From Spirochaetota bacterium (GTDB lineage: Bacteria; Spirochaetota; Leptospiria; Turneriellales; Turneriellaceae), in assembly GCA_018240245.1 (NCBI GenBank), contig JAFEGD010000126.1, positions 1 to 37,647 of the forward strand: DNA of 37,647 bases. Reading direction: 5' to 3'. The notes beneath the pieces were generated by a model. The model had not been told where the DNA came from. It ran no database searches and was given only the letters and a program-made list of their open reading frames with translations. The position numbers and the translations under genes were made by a program. Below are positions 31,489 to 37,647 of this stretch, piece after piece (within the stretch, counting starts at the first letter, position 1; every line of letters begins with the position of its first letter).

Positions 31489-32632
31489 TAAGAATCCATT
31501 CGTCTTCTTGAAATGCCGAGCGCAAGAGCGACTCGAAATCGGGGGCCGGTAAATCTTTCATGCGCGCGAAAATCGTCTGTTTTACATTCATCGAGCGATT
31601 GATAAGTTTTTCCATGGTTTCAGACGCTTCGGAAAGTCGTGTAGAAAAATCGGCGGCCAGTTCATTGCGGCCCTTATCGCTTGCCTTATTAAATAACTCC
31701 ACCGCTTTGCTATCGGCACCCGCGCGGGTCATCTCTTGCGCGATGTCGTCTTTGATCGTCTCGACGACCGTGCGCCCGATGCGGCGATAGAGCACTTCGT
31801 CGAGAATATTTTTGCCGTTCAACACATGCTCGGCAAACATCGTCGAAAACTTATCGGAAACCTCGAGCTGGCGGCGATGAAAGAGCCCCTGATACTTAAA
31901 GAAAAGATAGCGCTTCTCGACCATCGGCCGAAAAATCATAATGAGCGCGAGCCAGTTTGTGACATAGCCGACGATAATCCCCTGCACGGGCAGAGTCCAC
32001 AAACCGGGGTAAAGCCACCAGATGAGCATCTGCGCGAGACCGAAAAGCGTACCGAAATACCAACCCGACGCGCCGATAAATTTGAACTCTTTGCGCCCAA
32101 TCTCTTGAAAAAGATCGACCAAGAGATGCGTACGGTCGCCGGTGAGGTTACGCAGCACCATATTCTTGAAGCTGAAAACCTTCTTCGCATCTTCTGTTAG
32201 GTGGTGCGTAATTTCTGTCAGTTTTGCCTGCGATTCGTCGATCGCGCGGCTCACAATTTGCGCTTCGTTGGCCTGAACCGCCGCTTTGTGTTCTGCCGGC
32301 ACCGCTTCTAAAACGCGGTGTAGCATGCCGGGGATGTTCTCCTTTAACAAGGGCTTATACGAATCGGCGAGTTTATCCGCAGGAATTTTATCAAAAAAAT
32401 CTTCGACCTTGATGAGTTTCTCACTCAAGATATTGACGACCTTGAGCGCAAGGCCGGTCGCCTTGCGCGGAACGATACCTTGCCAACCGAGATAAGGCGG
32501 GATACCCCAAAAATTTAACGGGTAGAACATCATCTTGAGTGCAACGATATTCGTGAGCCAACCGATGAAGCCGTACGTTATCGGCATAAAGAGAATACCG
32601 ATCAGTTCGGCGTGCTTACTCAGCCATTCCAT
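31412..32632 (-). CDS. DUF445-family membrane protein (406 aa)
   Basis: DUF445 (YheB-type) inner-membrane protein of unknown function. The family motif occurs twice, as GFIGWLTNIVALKMMFYPLNFWG near residue 20 and as GYVTNWLALIMIFRPM near residue 220, each in a membrane helix; a third helix (WILIILGAVLGALVGLGQMFYMM) closes the protein. Between them are long charged helices (SEKLIKVEDFFDKIPADKL and similar) with coiled-coil character. The start at 32632 (MEWLSKHAELIG) is chosen because the 31 upstream residues lack family similarity and overlap the gap after the peroxiredoxin gene. Large two-motif forms are frequent in Leptospira, by recollection. It is 46 bases after the peroxiredoxin gene and could be co-transcribed. 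Confidence 0.88.
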   Translation of the reverse strand: MEWLSKHAELIGILFMPITYGFIGWLTNIVALKMMFYPLNFWGIPPYLGWQGIVPRKATGLALKVVNILSEKLIKVEDFFDKIPADKLADSYKPLLKENIPGMLHRVLEAVPAEHKAAVQANEAQIVSRAIDESQAKLTEITHHLTEDAKKVFSFKNMVLRNLTGDRTHLLVDLFQEIGRKEFKFIGASGWYFGTLFGLAQMLIWWLYPGLWTLPVQGIIVGYVTNWLALIMIFRPMVEKRYLFFKYQGLFHRRQLEVSDKFSTMFAEHVLNGKNILDEVLYRRIGRTVVETIKDDIAQEMTRAGADSKAVELFNKASDKGRNELAADFSTRLSEASETMEKLINRSMNVKQTIFARMKDLPAPDFESLLRSAFQEDEWILIILGAVLGALVGLGQMFYMMVFSAG

Positions 32633-32678
32633 ACGGTGAAAAACGAAAGGCGCGACGCCACGCAAAGTGAAACTTTGT

Positions 32679-33197
32679 TCACTGTAACTGTTTTTCGCGC
32701 AGCGTCGCGGCGACCTTTGTGGCATCCATAACAGGGTCGACGTCTTTGTCGATCGAACGAATTGTCAACTTGTCGTCGACGATGAATGTCCAGCGCTTGG
32801 AGTAATTGATCGCAAACATTTTTGTCCCGTAGAGACGAATAATCTCGGCGTGCGGGTCGGCGAGCAGCGTAAAATTCAACTTGTGGTGCGCATGAAACGC
32901 CGCCTGTTCTGCCGCATCGTTCGAGCTGAGCCCATAAACCTCGGCGCCCAAATCGCGAATTTTTTTGATGCCGTCGCGAAACGCGCAAACCTGCTTCGTG
33001 CATCCGGGCGTTTCGGCTTTGGGATAAAAGAACAGCACCGTCCATTTGCCTTTACGCTCAGCGAGGCGAAAGGTTTTGCCGTCGTGCGTGGTGGCGGTAA
33101 ACTCGGGCGCCTTCTGCCCGACACCCGGCGCATCTGCCGCGAATACAACGGTCGTAAAAAACACGACGATGAGGATTGCAACTTGTCTGCGCAACAT
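32679..33197 (-). CDS. Exported Bcp/PrxQ-type peroxiredoxin (172 aa)
   Basis: Thiol peroxidase that reduces hydrogen and organic peroxides. The N-terminal signal segment MLRRQVAILIVVFFTTVVFA predicts export, which is not usual for cytoplasmic Bcp. The catalytic block YPKAETPGCTKQVCAFRD has the peroxidatic Cys66 and, five residues on, the resolving Cys71, the PrxQ arrangement. VGQKAPEF opens the fold and RWTFIVDD closes it. A partner thioredoxin-like reductant would be needed in the periplasm. Start at 33197 is preferred for the signal peptide; an in-frame ATG 7 codons earlier is possible. Confidence 0.9.
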   Translation of the reverse strand: MLRRQVAILIVVFFTTVVFAADAPGVGQKAPEFTATTHDGKTFRLAERKGKWTVLFFYPKAETPGCTKQVCAFRDGIKKIRDLGAEVYGLSSNDAAEQAAFHAHHKLNFTLLADPHAEIIRLYGTKMFAINYSKRWTFIVDDKLTIRSIDKDVDPVMDATKVAATLREKQLQ

Positions 33198-33316
33198 GGC
33201 AACGTATGGTAGATTCATTCGGCGACGGCAAGTGATATTTAGCGCGCACAGAGGCGCGTGCGCCATCAGCAACCGAATTTTATTGACAAATTGGCACCGC
33301 TGAGCCACGCTGCGGT

Positions 33317-33448
33317 ATGCTCGAAACATCACAACAGTGCAATGGCGGTATCTCCGCGAACAGCATGACTGGCCCCAGTGTCGTAGTGGTTGATGCTTCA
33401 GGAGTTTATATTGCAGACTTTACTAACAGCCGGGTTCTTCATTACTGA
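33317..33448 (+). pseudogene. Fragment of an NHL-repeat protein
   Basis: A 43-codon ORF ending in TGA whose second half, GPSVVVVDASGVYIADF then TNSRVLHY, is a clear NHL repeat (G-P-x-x-V-A-V-D-x-x-G-x-V-Y-V-A-D-x-x-N-x-R-V), and whose first half (CNGGISANSM) looks like the linker found between such repeats in leptospiral proteins. Only one repeat remains where intact proteins have many, so it is a remnant of a larger surface or secreted beta-propeller gene. No ribosome site. Confidence 0.7.
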
Positions 33449-33455
33449 AGCTGCG

Positions 33456-33494
33456 GGCGATATTCGCTGAAGCGATTAGCGATGCCTTTTTTTT
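33456..33494 (+). terminator. Possible intrinsic terminator before GNAT gene
   Basis: A short stem around TTCGCT-GA-AGCGA (33464-33475) inside GGC/GCC ends, followed by eight T residues at 33487-33494. The stem is imperfect and set back from the T-run, so the call is weak. It would end transcription of the lost NHL-repeat gene. Confidence 0.35.
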
Positions 33495-33513
33495 GAAGTG
33501 TAATAGTTACTCC

Positions 33514-33960
33514 ATGCACGTACGCCAACTTATCCCCCAAGATCAATCCGCCTGGCATGCGCTTTGGCAGGGTTACTTGCGCTTTTATAAAACAGAACTC
33601 GCCGAAACCGTGACAGAGTCTACATGGCAGCGCCTTACCGATGGGGGGCGCACGATGTTCGCATTCGGCGCGTTTTCGCCGACCGAAGAACTCTTAGGCA
33701 TCGCGCATTGCGTCTACCATGCCTCGTGTTGGACGCTCGGCGACTATTGTTACTTGCAAGATTTGTTCGTTAAAGAAGAAGCGCGCAATAGCGGCGTTGC
33801 GACCGCCCTGATCGAAGCGGTCTATGCGCGGGCGCAGGCTGACGGGGCATCGCGCGTTTATTGGCTGACGCACGAGACGAACGACACCGCGCAGAAGCTC
33901 TACGAAAAGCTCGCGCACCGCTCGGGGTTTATTCAGTACCGCAAGGTATTGAGCTTCTAA
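33514..33960 (+). CDS. GNAT-family N-acetyltransferase (148 aa)
   Basis: Single-domain GNAT fold that transfers acetyl from acetyl-CoA to an amine. The acetyl-CoA loop is in CYLQDLFVKEEARNSGVATALIEAVYARA (R-N-S-G-V-A in the place of R/Q-x-x-G-x-A/G), followed by the late strand ASRVYWLTHETNDTAQKLYEKLA and the typical GFIQYRKVL ending. The start at 33514 (MHVRQLIPQD) fits the family; an in-frame ATG seven codons earlier is less likely. Substrate is unknown. It lies between an NHL-repeat fragment and a vapC remnant. A near half-copy of the TGTAATA palindrome (33499-33510) lies just before its start. Confidence 0.88.
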   Translation: MHVRQLIPQDQSAWHALWQGYLRFYKTELAETVTESTWQRLTDGGRTMFAFGAFSPTEELLGIAHCVYHASCWTLGDYCYLQDLFVKEEARNSGVATALIEAVYARAQADGASRVYWLTHETNDTAQKLYEKLAHRSGFIQYRKVLSF

Positions 33961-33962
33961 CC

Positions 33963-34028
33963 TCAGTACGGCTTCTTTAGATTTAGAAACATTGGAAAAT
34001 GTTTTGTATTGAGCGTCACGAGTTGCAG
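33963..34028 (-). pseudogene. 3' remnant of a VapC-type PIN toxin gene
   Basis: One base after the antitoxin stop, the leftward strand reads 21 codons and a stop, LQLVTLNTKHFPMFLNLKKP plus Tyr, which is the typical VapC C-terminus (LVT.N.KHFPMF..L..PY). The front four fifths of the toxin gene are missing, leaving the antitoxin without toxin. Confidence 0.72.
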
Positions 34029-34029
34029 C

Positions 34030-34263
34030 TTATGCAATTTGGCTGTTCCACGACTTGCGAATTTTGTCAAAATCGACAGTATTGTCTTGCCAAGTGCCCG
34101 CGACTTCATCTAGGATTTTAGCAAGTGGCTGTCGTTCGTTACGCGCTAAATGTGCATCGATCGCCTCGCGGATAATCTCGCTACGTTTTTTCTTAGTGCG
34201 ACGGCTCAGCTGCGTCAACGCCTTATGCTCGTTCTGAGTCAAATAGACTTGCGTGCGCTTCAT
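34030..34263 (-). CDS. Ribbon-helix-helix (CopG/VapB-like) antitoxin (77 aa)
   Basis: MKRTQVYLTQNEHKALTQLS is the ribbon strand and first helix of a ribbon-helix-helix DNA-binding domain; KKKRSEIIREAIDAHLA completes the second helix. The C-terminal 35 residues (PLAKILDEVAGTWQDN...) would be the toxin-binding tail. The start at 34263 is chosen as the usual family start (MKRTQ); an ATG four codons earlier also exists. Followed at once by a vapC 3' remnant, so it is an orphan antitoxin that probably still represses its own promoter, which would lie in the AT-rich 34264-34315. Confidence 0.85.
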   Translation of the reverse strand: MKRTQVYLTQNEHKALTQLSRRTKKKRSEIIREAIDAHLARNERQPLAKILDEVAGTWQDNTVDFDKIRKSWNSQIA

Positions 34264-34315
34264 GCTCATGCGCATATATATGTCTGAATATACATCATGT
34301 CAAATGGAATACACT

Positions 34316-34364
34316 GGATTAAAATCCGGCGAAAACTCGCTTGCGCGAGTTTCCGCCTAAATCC
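34316..34364. repeat. Imperfect hairpin between antitoxin gene and dnaE
   Basis: Core arms AAACTCGC (34333-34340) and GCGAGTTT (34345-34352) around TTGC. Past one mismatch, GGCG (34328-34331) pairs with CGCC (34354-34357), and GGATT/AATCC can pair at the outer ends. A T6 run follows at 34373-34378, too far for a classical terminator. A second small palindrome, GACGCC-TGC-GGCGTC, lies at 34417-34431. Confidence 0.55.
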
Positions 34365-34447
34365 TCAGCCCGTTTTTTAACTGACGTTATGTCGCATCGT
34401 TCGTTCGCTGTACCGTGACGCCTGCGGCGTCGCAGCAGCCTATTTTT

Positions 34448-37400
34448 ATGGATTTTGCGCATTTACACCTGCACTCGACGTATTCGCTCTTAGACGGCGC
34501 GATTCGCCCTGTCGATCTCGTGAAGAAAGTCAAAGAGCTCGGTATGCAGTCGGTTGCCGTCACCGACCACGGCAACATGTTCGGCGCAATCGAGTTTTAC
34601 GAGGCGGCGAAAAAAGAAGGCGTGAAGCCGATCATCGGCTACGAAGCGTACGTCGCACCCGGCAGCCGGTTCGAAAAACGCAATCAAGAAGATTTAGTCG
34701 ACGGCCGCGCATACCATCTAATTCTTCTCGCCAAAAATAAAACCGGCTACAAGAATTTGACGAAGCTCGCCTCGAAGGCGTACACCGAAGGTCTCTATTA
34801 CAAACCGCGCATCGACTACGAGCTCTTGGCGCAGCACAGCGAAGGGCTCGTCGGCCTCACCGCGTGCCTCGCGGGCGAAGTCAATCGTCTGCTCTATCGC
34901 CAACAATTCGACAAAGCAAAAGAACTTTCGGGGCGCCTCAACGAAATTTTCGGCAAAGGTAACTTTTTTCTCGAAATTCAAAACCACGGTATTCCCGAAC
35001 AGATCGAAGTCGCCAAAGGCGCGGTGGAGTTATCGAAGAAACTCGACATTCCGCTCGTATTAACGAACGACTCGCATTTCTTAACGCGGGCCGATCAGAA
35101 AGCGCAAGAGGTAATGCTGCGCATTCAGATGAACAAGAAAATTACCGATCCCTTGGAGTTCGGTTTTAACGACGAGTTCTACGTCAAATCGCCCGCCGAA
35201 ATGGCGCAGCTTTATCCCGAGCTGCCCGATGCCTTCAACAACACACTCAAGATCGCCGAGATGTGCAATTTTGATTTTGAATTCGGTGCGCCGCTTTTGC
35301 CAGAGTTTGCAATCCCCCCCACGATGAGCTTGGGCGATTATTTCACCGCCGAAACGATTACGGGGCTCTCGCGCCGTTTCGACGGCACGGTGTCGCCGAA
35401 ACATCGCGAGCGTCTGCAATACGAACTCGACGTGATTAAGAACATGGGTTTCGAGGGTTATTTTTTGATCGTCGCCGATTTTATCAACTACGCAAAACGC
35501 AATAATATTCCCGTGGGGCCGGGGCGCGGTTCGGCGGTGGGTTCGCTCGTCGCGTATTCGCTCGGCATCACCGACCTCGACCCGTTGAAATACGATTTGC
35601 TGTTCGAGCGTTTCTTGAACCCCTCGCGCAAAGAGATGCCCGATATCGACGTCGACTTCTGCCGTGACCGCCGCGAAGAAGTAATTCGCTACGTCGTCGA
35701 TAAGTACGGCGAAGACCATGTCTCGCAAATCATCACGTTTGGCACGCTTTCGGCGAAGGCTGTTATCAAAGACGTCGCTCGGGTGTTGGGGGTGGATTTT
35801 CAACTCATTAACGCGCTCTCGAAGAATTTGCCCGATACCCCCGGAATCTCGCTCAAAGACGCGGTCGCCGCCGCGCCCGAGGTGAAAAAATATTTCGAGC
35901 AGGGCGAGAAAGAGCGCGAACTCTATGCGATCGCGCAGACGCTCGAAGGCATGCCGCGCAACTCGGGCAAACACGCGGCGGGTGTCGTGATCGCTCCGCA
36001 ACCCCTCGACGAAATTGTGCCGCTTGCGAAAGACTCGAAGACCGATTCGATCGTGACGCAATACGATATGACGCTCTTACCCAAAATCGGCCTCGTCAAA
36101 ATGGATTTTTTAGGATTAAAAAACCTGACCGTTATTCAATCCTGTGTCGCGGAAATTAAACGCCGCCACAACGTCGAACTCGACATGACGAAACTGCCGC
36201 TCGACGACGCGAAGACGTATCAACTCTTAACGCACGGTAAAACGCGCGGCATCTTTCAAGTCGAATCGACGGGGCTGACGAAACTCTTGATGCAAGCAAA
36301 GCCCAAGGTGTTCGAAGACATCGTCGCCATCGTCGCGCTCTACCGCCCGGGCCCGCTCGAATCGGGCATGACCGAAAGTTACGTGAAGCGCAAGACGGGC
36401 GAAATGCGCGTCGAGTACCCGCACCCGGCGCTTGAACCGATCTTGAAAGATACGTACGGCACGTTCGTCTATCAAGAGCAGATTATGCTCGCGTCGCAAA
36501 TTATCGGCGGCTTCACGCTCGCCGAAGCCGATACGCTTAGAAAAGCGATGGGTAAAAAAGACGCCGAGAAAATGGCGCAGATGAAAGCGAAGTTTGTCGG
36601 TGGTGCGGTCGCGAAAAAATTTCAAGAGAAATGGTCGTCAGAGCTATTCGACAACATGGCCGAGTTCGCGAAATATGGTTTTAACAAGTCGCACTCCGCC
36701 GCGTATGGACTCATTACGTACCAAACGGCATTTCTCAAAACGAATTATACGATCGAATTTTTGAAAGCGTCGATGGACGCCGACATCGGCGACACCGATA
36801 AGATCATCGGTTACATTCACCACGCGCAAGAACTCGGCATCGCAGTACTGCCGCCCGACGTCAACGAGTCGGATGTATACTTTACCATTCTCGACGATCG
36901 CCGCCTGCGCTTCGGTTTGCTCGCAATCAAAGGTTTGGGCGAAGCGCCGGCGAAAGCAATCGTCGCTGCGCGCGGCGAATTAGGCGGGCATTTCAAATCG
37001 CTCGCCGAGTTCGCCGAGTCGCTCGACTCGAAAACGTTGAATCGGCGCCTCTTAGATGCGCTCGCGTTTGCGGGTGCGCTCGATTCGTTGGGTTTTACGC
37101 GCGCGGCGATTATCCAATCGGCCGACGAGATTTTGCGTTTCGCCGCAGCGGCTCAGATCGACAAATCGTCGGGGCAAAGCTCGCTCTTCGGCGGCAGCGA
37201 AGAAGAAGTCGCGCGACTGCAAATTCAAAACGCGAAAGAATTTTCTGCCGACGAAAAACTCCTTAAAGAAAAGCAGACGCTGGGCATCTATTTAACCTCG
37301 CACCCGCTCGACCGCTTTGCGGGTATCGCCGAGCACATGCGTCTCACGAAGATCGCCGACATCGACGACGGCCAATCGAAAGAGCGGCGCGTGTCGGTGC

Positions 37401-37647
37401 TTGCGGTAATCGACTCGCTGCGCACGGTGACGTCAAAGCGCGGCGCCTTTTACTTGCTCAAAATCGAAGATAAAACCGGGCAAATCGAAGTACGCATTTT
37501 TCAAAATATGTTCGAGCAGGTGAAGCCCTACATTCGCGAAAATACTAGCGCGATTTTCGATATCCGCGCGCAGGCAGTGCGCGAAGAAGATGTCACGACA
37601 CTGAACTATGCATTAGCAGGTGTAGTCCCCGAAGAAAAATTTACCGA
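34448..37647 (+). CDS. dnaE: DNA polymerase III alpha subunit, partial (C-terminus beyond the window)
   Basis: Replicative polymerase, 1066 codons present; the family runs to about 1150-1180. The N-terminal PHP domain starts FAHLHLHSTYSLLDGA with the HLHLH metal motif intact, plus VTDHGN and LTNDSHF, unlike E. coli DnaE where the second His is lost. The palm aspartates are Asp401 and Asp403 in MPDIDVDFC, exactly the E. coli numbering, with the third at Asp553 in KMDFLGL. GPGRGSAVGSLVAY and FNKSHSAAYGLITYQTAFLKTNY are the usual finger blocks. An OB-fold (RVSVLAVIDSLRTV...GQIEVRIF) begins near residue 980. No Shine-Dalgarno site precedes the ATG. Confidence 0.97.
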   Translation, partial: MDFAHLHLHSTYSLLDGAIRPVDLVKKVKELGMQSVAVTDHGNMFGAIEFYEAAKKEGVKPIIGYEAYVAPGSRFEKRNQEDLVDGRAYHLILLAKNKTGYKNLTKLASKAYTEGLYYKPRIDYELLAQHSEGLVGLTACLAGEVNRLLYRQQFDKAKELSGRLNEIFGKGNFFLEIQNHGIPEQIEVAKGAVELSKKLDIPLVLTNDSHFLTRADQKAQEVMLRIQMNKKITDPLEFGFNDEFYVKSPAEMAQLYPELPDAFNNTLKIAEMCNFDFEFGAPLLPEFAIPPTMSLGDYFTAETITGLSRRFDGTVSPKHRERLQYELDVIKNMGFEGYFLIVADFINYAKRNNIPVGPGRGSAVGSLVAYSLGITDLDPLKYDLLFERFLNPSRKEMPDIDVDFCRDRREEVIRYVVDKYGEDHVSQIITFGTLSAKAVIKDVARVLGVDFQLINALSKNLPDTPGISLKDAVAAAPEVKKYFEQGEKERELYAIAQTLEGMPRNSGKHAAGVVIAPQPLDEIVPLAKDSKTDSIVTQYDMTLLPKIGLVKMDFLGLKNLTVIQSCVAEIKRRHNVELDMTKLPLDDAKTYQLLTHGKTRGIFQVESTGLTKLLMQAKPKVFEDIVAIVALYRPGPLESGMTESYVKRKTGEMRVEYPHPALEPILKDTYGTFVYQEQIMLASQIIGGFTLAEADTLRKAMGKKDAEKMAQMKAKFVGGAVAKKFQEKWSSELFDNMAEFAKYGFNKSHSAAYGLITYQTAFLKTNYTIEFLKASMDADIGDTDKIIGYIHHAQELGIAVLPPDVNESDVYFTILDDRRLRFGLLAIKGLGEAPAKAIVAARGELGGHFKSLAEFAESLDSKTLNRRLLDALAFAGALDSLGFTRAAIIQSADEILRFAAAAQIDKSSGQSSLFGGSEEEVARLQIQNAKEFSADEKLLKEKQTLGIYLTSHPLDRFAGIAEHMRLTKIADIDDGQSKERRVSVLAVIDSLRTVTSKRGAFYLLKIEDKTGQIEVRIFQNMFEQVKPYIRENTSAIFDIRAQAVREEDVTTLNYALAGVVPEEKFT

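Noticed and set aside
35081..36061. Long leftward ORF (326 codons) opposite dnaE
   Set aside because: It is the antisense of a highly conserved dnaE region; GC-rich third positions keep that frame open by chance. No family similarity.

Overview
The window reads as chromosomal DNA of a diderm (Gram-negative) bacterium. Genes are dense, usually start-stop coupled, and switch strand in short blocks. Several traits suggest a spirochaete of the order Leptospirales (Leptospira/Leptonema/Turneriella-like): a MurE with the meso-diaminopimelate motif DNPR, loose lipoprotein boxes, lamin-tail and NHL-repeat surface proteins, a duplicated-motif DUF445 membrane protein, SH3 and TPR lipoproteins, and frequent weak or absent Shine-Dalgarno sites. 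That placement is an inference; no rRNA or tRNA is present to fix it.

Layout. 0-2.6 kb: patatin-like phospholipase (-), an unusual signal-peptidase-I homologue and a short KamA/EpmB-type radical SAM enzyme (+). 2.6-6.3 kb: an overlapping four-gene envelope operon (-) in the order small membrane protein, MlaC-like lipid carrier, TolC-like outer-membrane channel, TPR protein. 6.4-9.7 kb: murE, a gene remnant, pyruvate dehydrogenase E1-beta, a small membrane protein. 9.7-13.6 kb: purB-rlmN-SH3 lipoprotein-RsuA/RluB, all (-). 13.6-14.7 kb: a compact repeat and a desaturase closely resembling eukaryotic dihydroceramide desaturase. 14.9-17.4 kb: a small secreted protein and a SulP transporter fused to beta-carbonic anhydrase. 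18.2-21.7 kb: a ferrous-iron uptake operon (small Cys protein, feoA, feoB, FlgO/CsgG-like His-rich protein) behind a strong Fur-box-like palindrome. 21.7-24.7 kb: enoyl-CoA hydratase family, isocitrate dehydrogenase, undecaprenyl diphosphatase. 24.7-30.5 kb: a 1499-residue lipoprotein (degenerate phospholipase-D-like domain plus four lamin-tail domains) and a second lipoprotein with DnaJ-like zinc motifs. 30.5-34.3 kb: an accessory patch with two damaged toxin-antitoxin loci, an NHL-repeat fragment and a GNAT gene among DUF445 and an exported peroxiredoxin. 34.4 kb to the end: dnaE, cut by the window edge.

The most unusual items are a 63-nt double-palindromic insertion lying exactly in frame inside feoB (resembling the protein-inserted palindromic elements of Rickettsia), a signal peptidase homologue with Cys in place of the catalytic Lys, a MlaC carrier translationally coupled to a TolC channel, and two short repeats that appear to supply the Shine-Dalgarno sites of purB and rlmN. 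No CRISPR array, insertion sequence, tRNA or rRNA was found. No stretch longer than about 320 bases lacks a gene or gene remnant.
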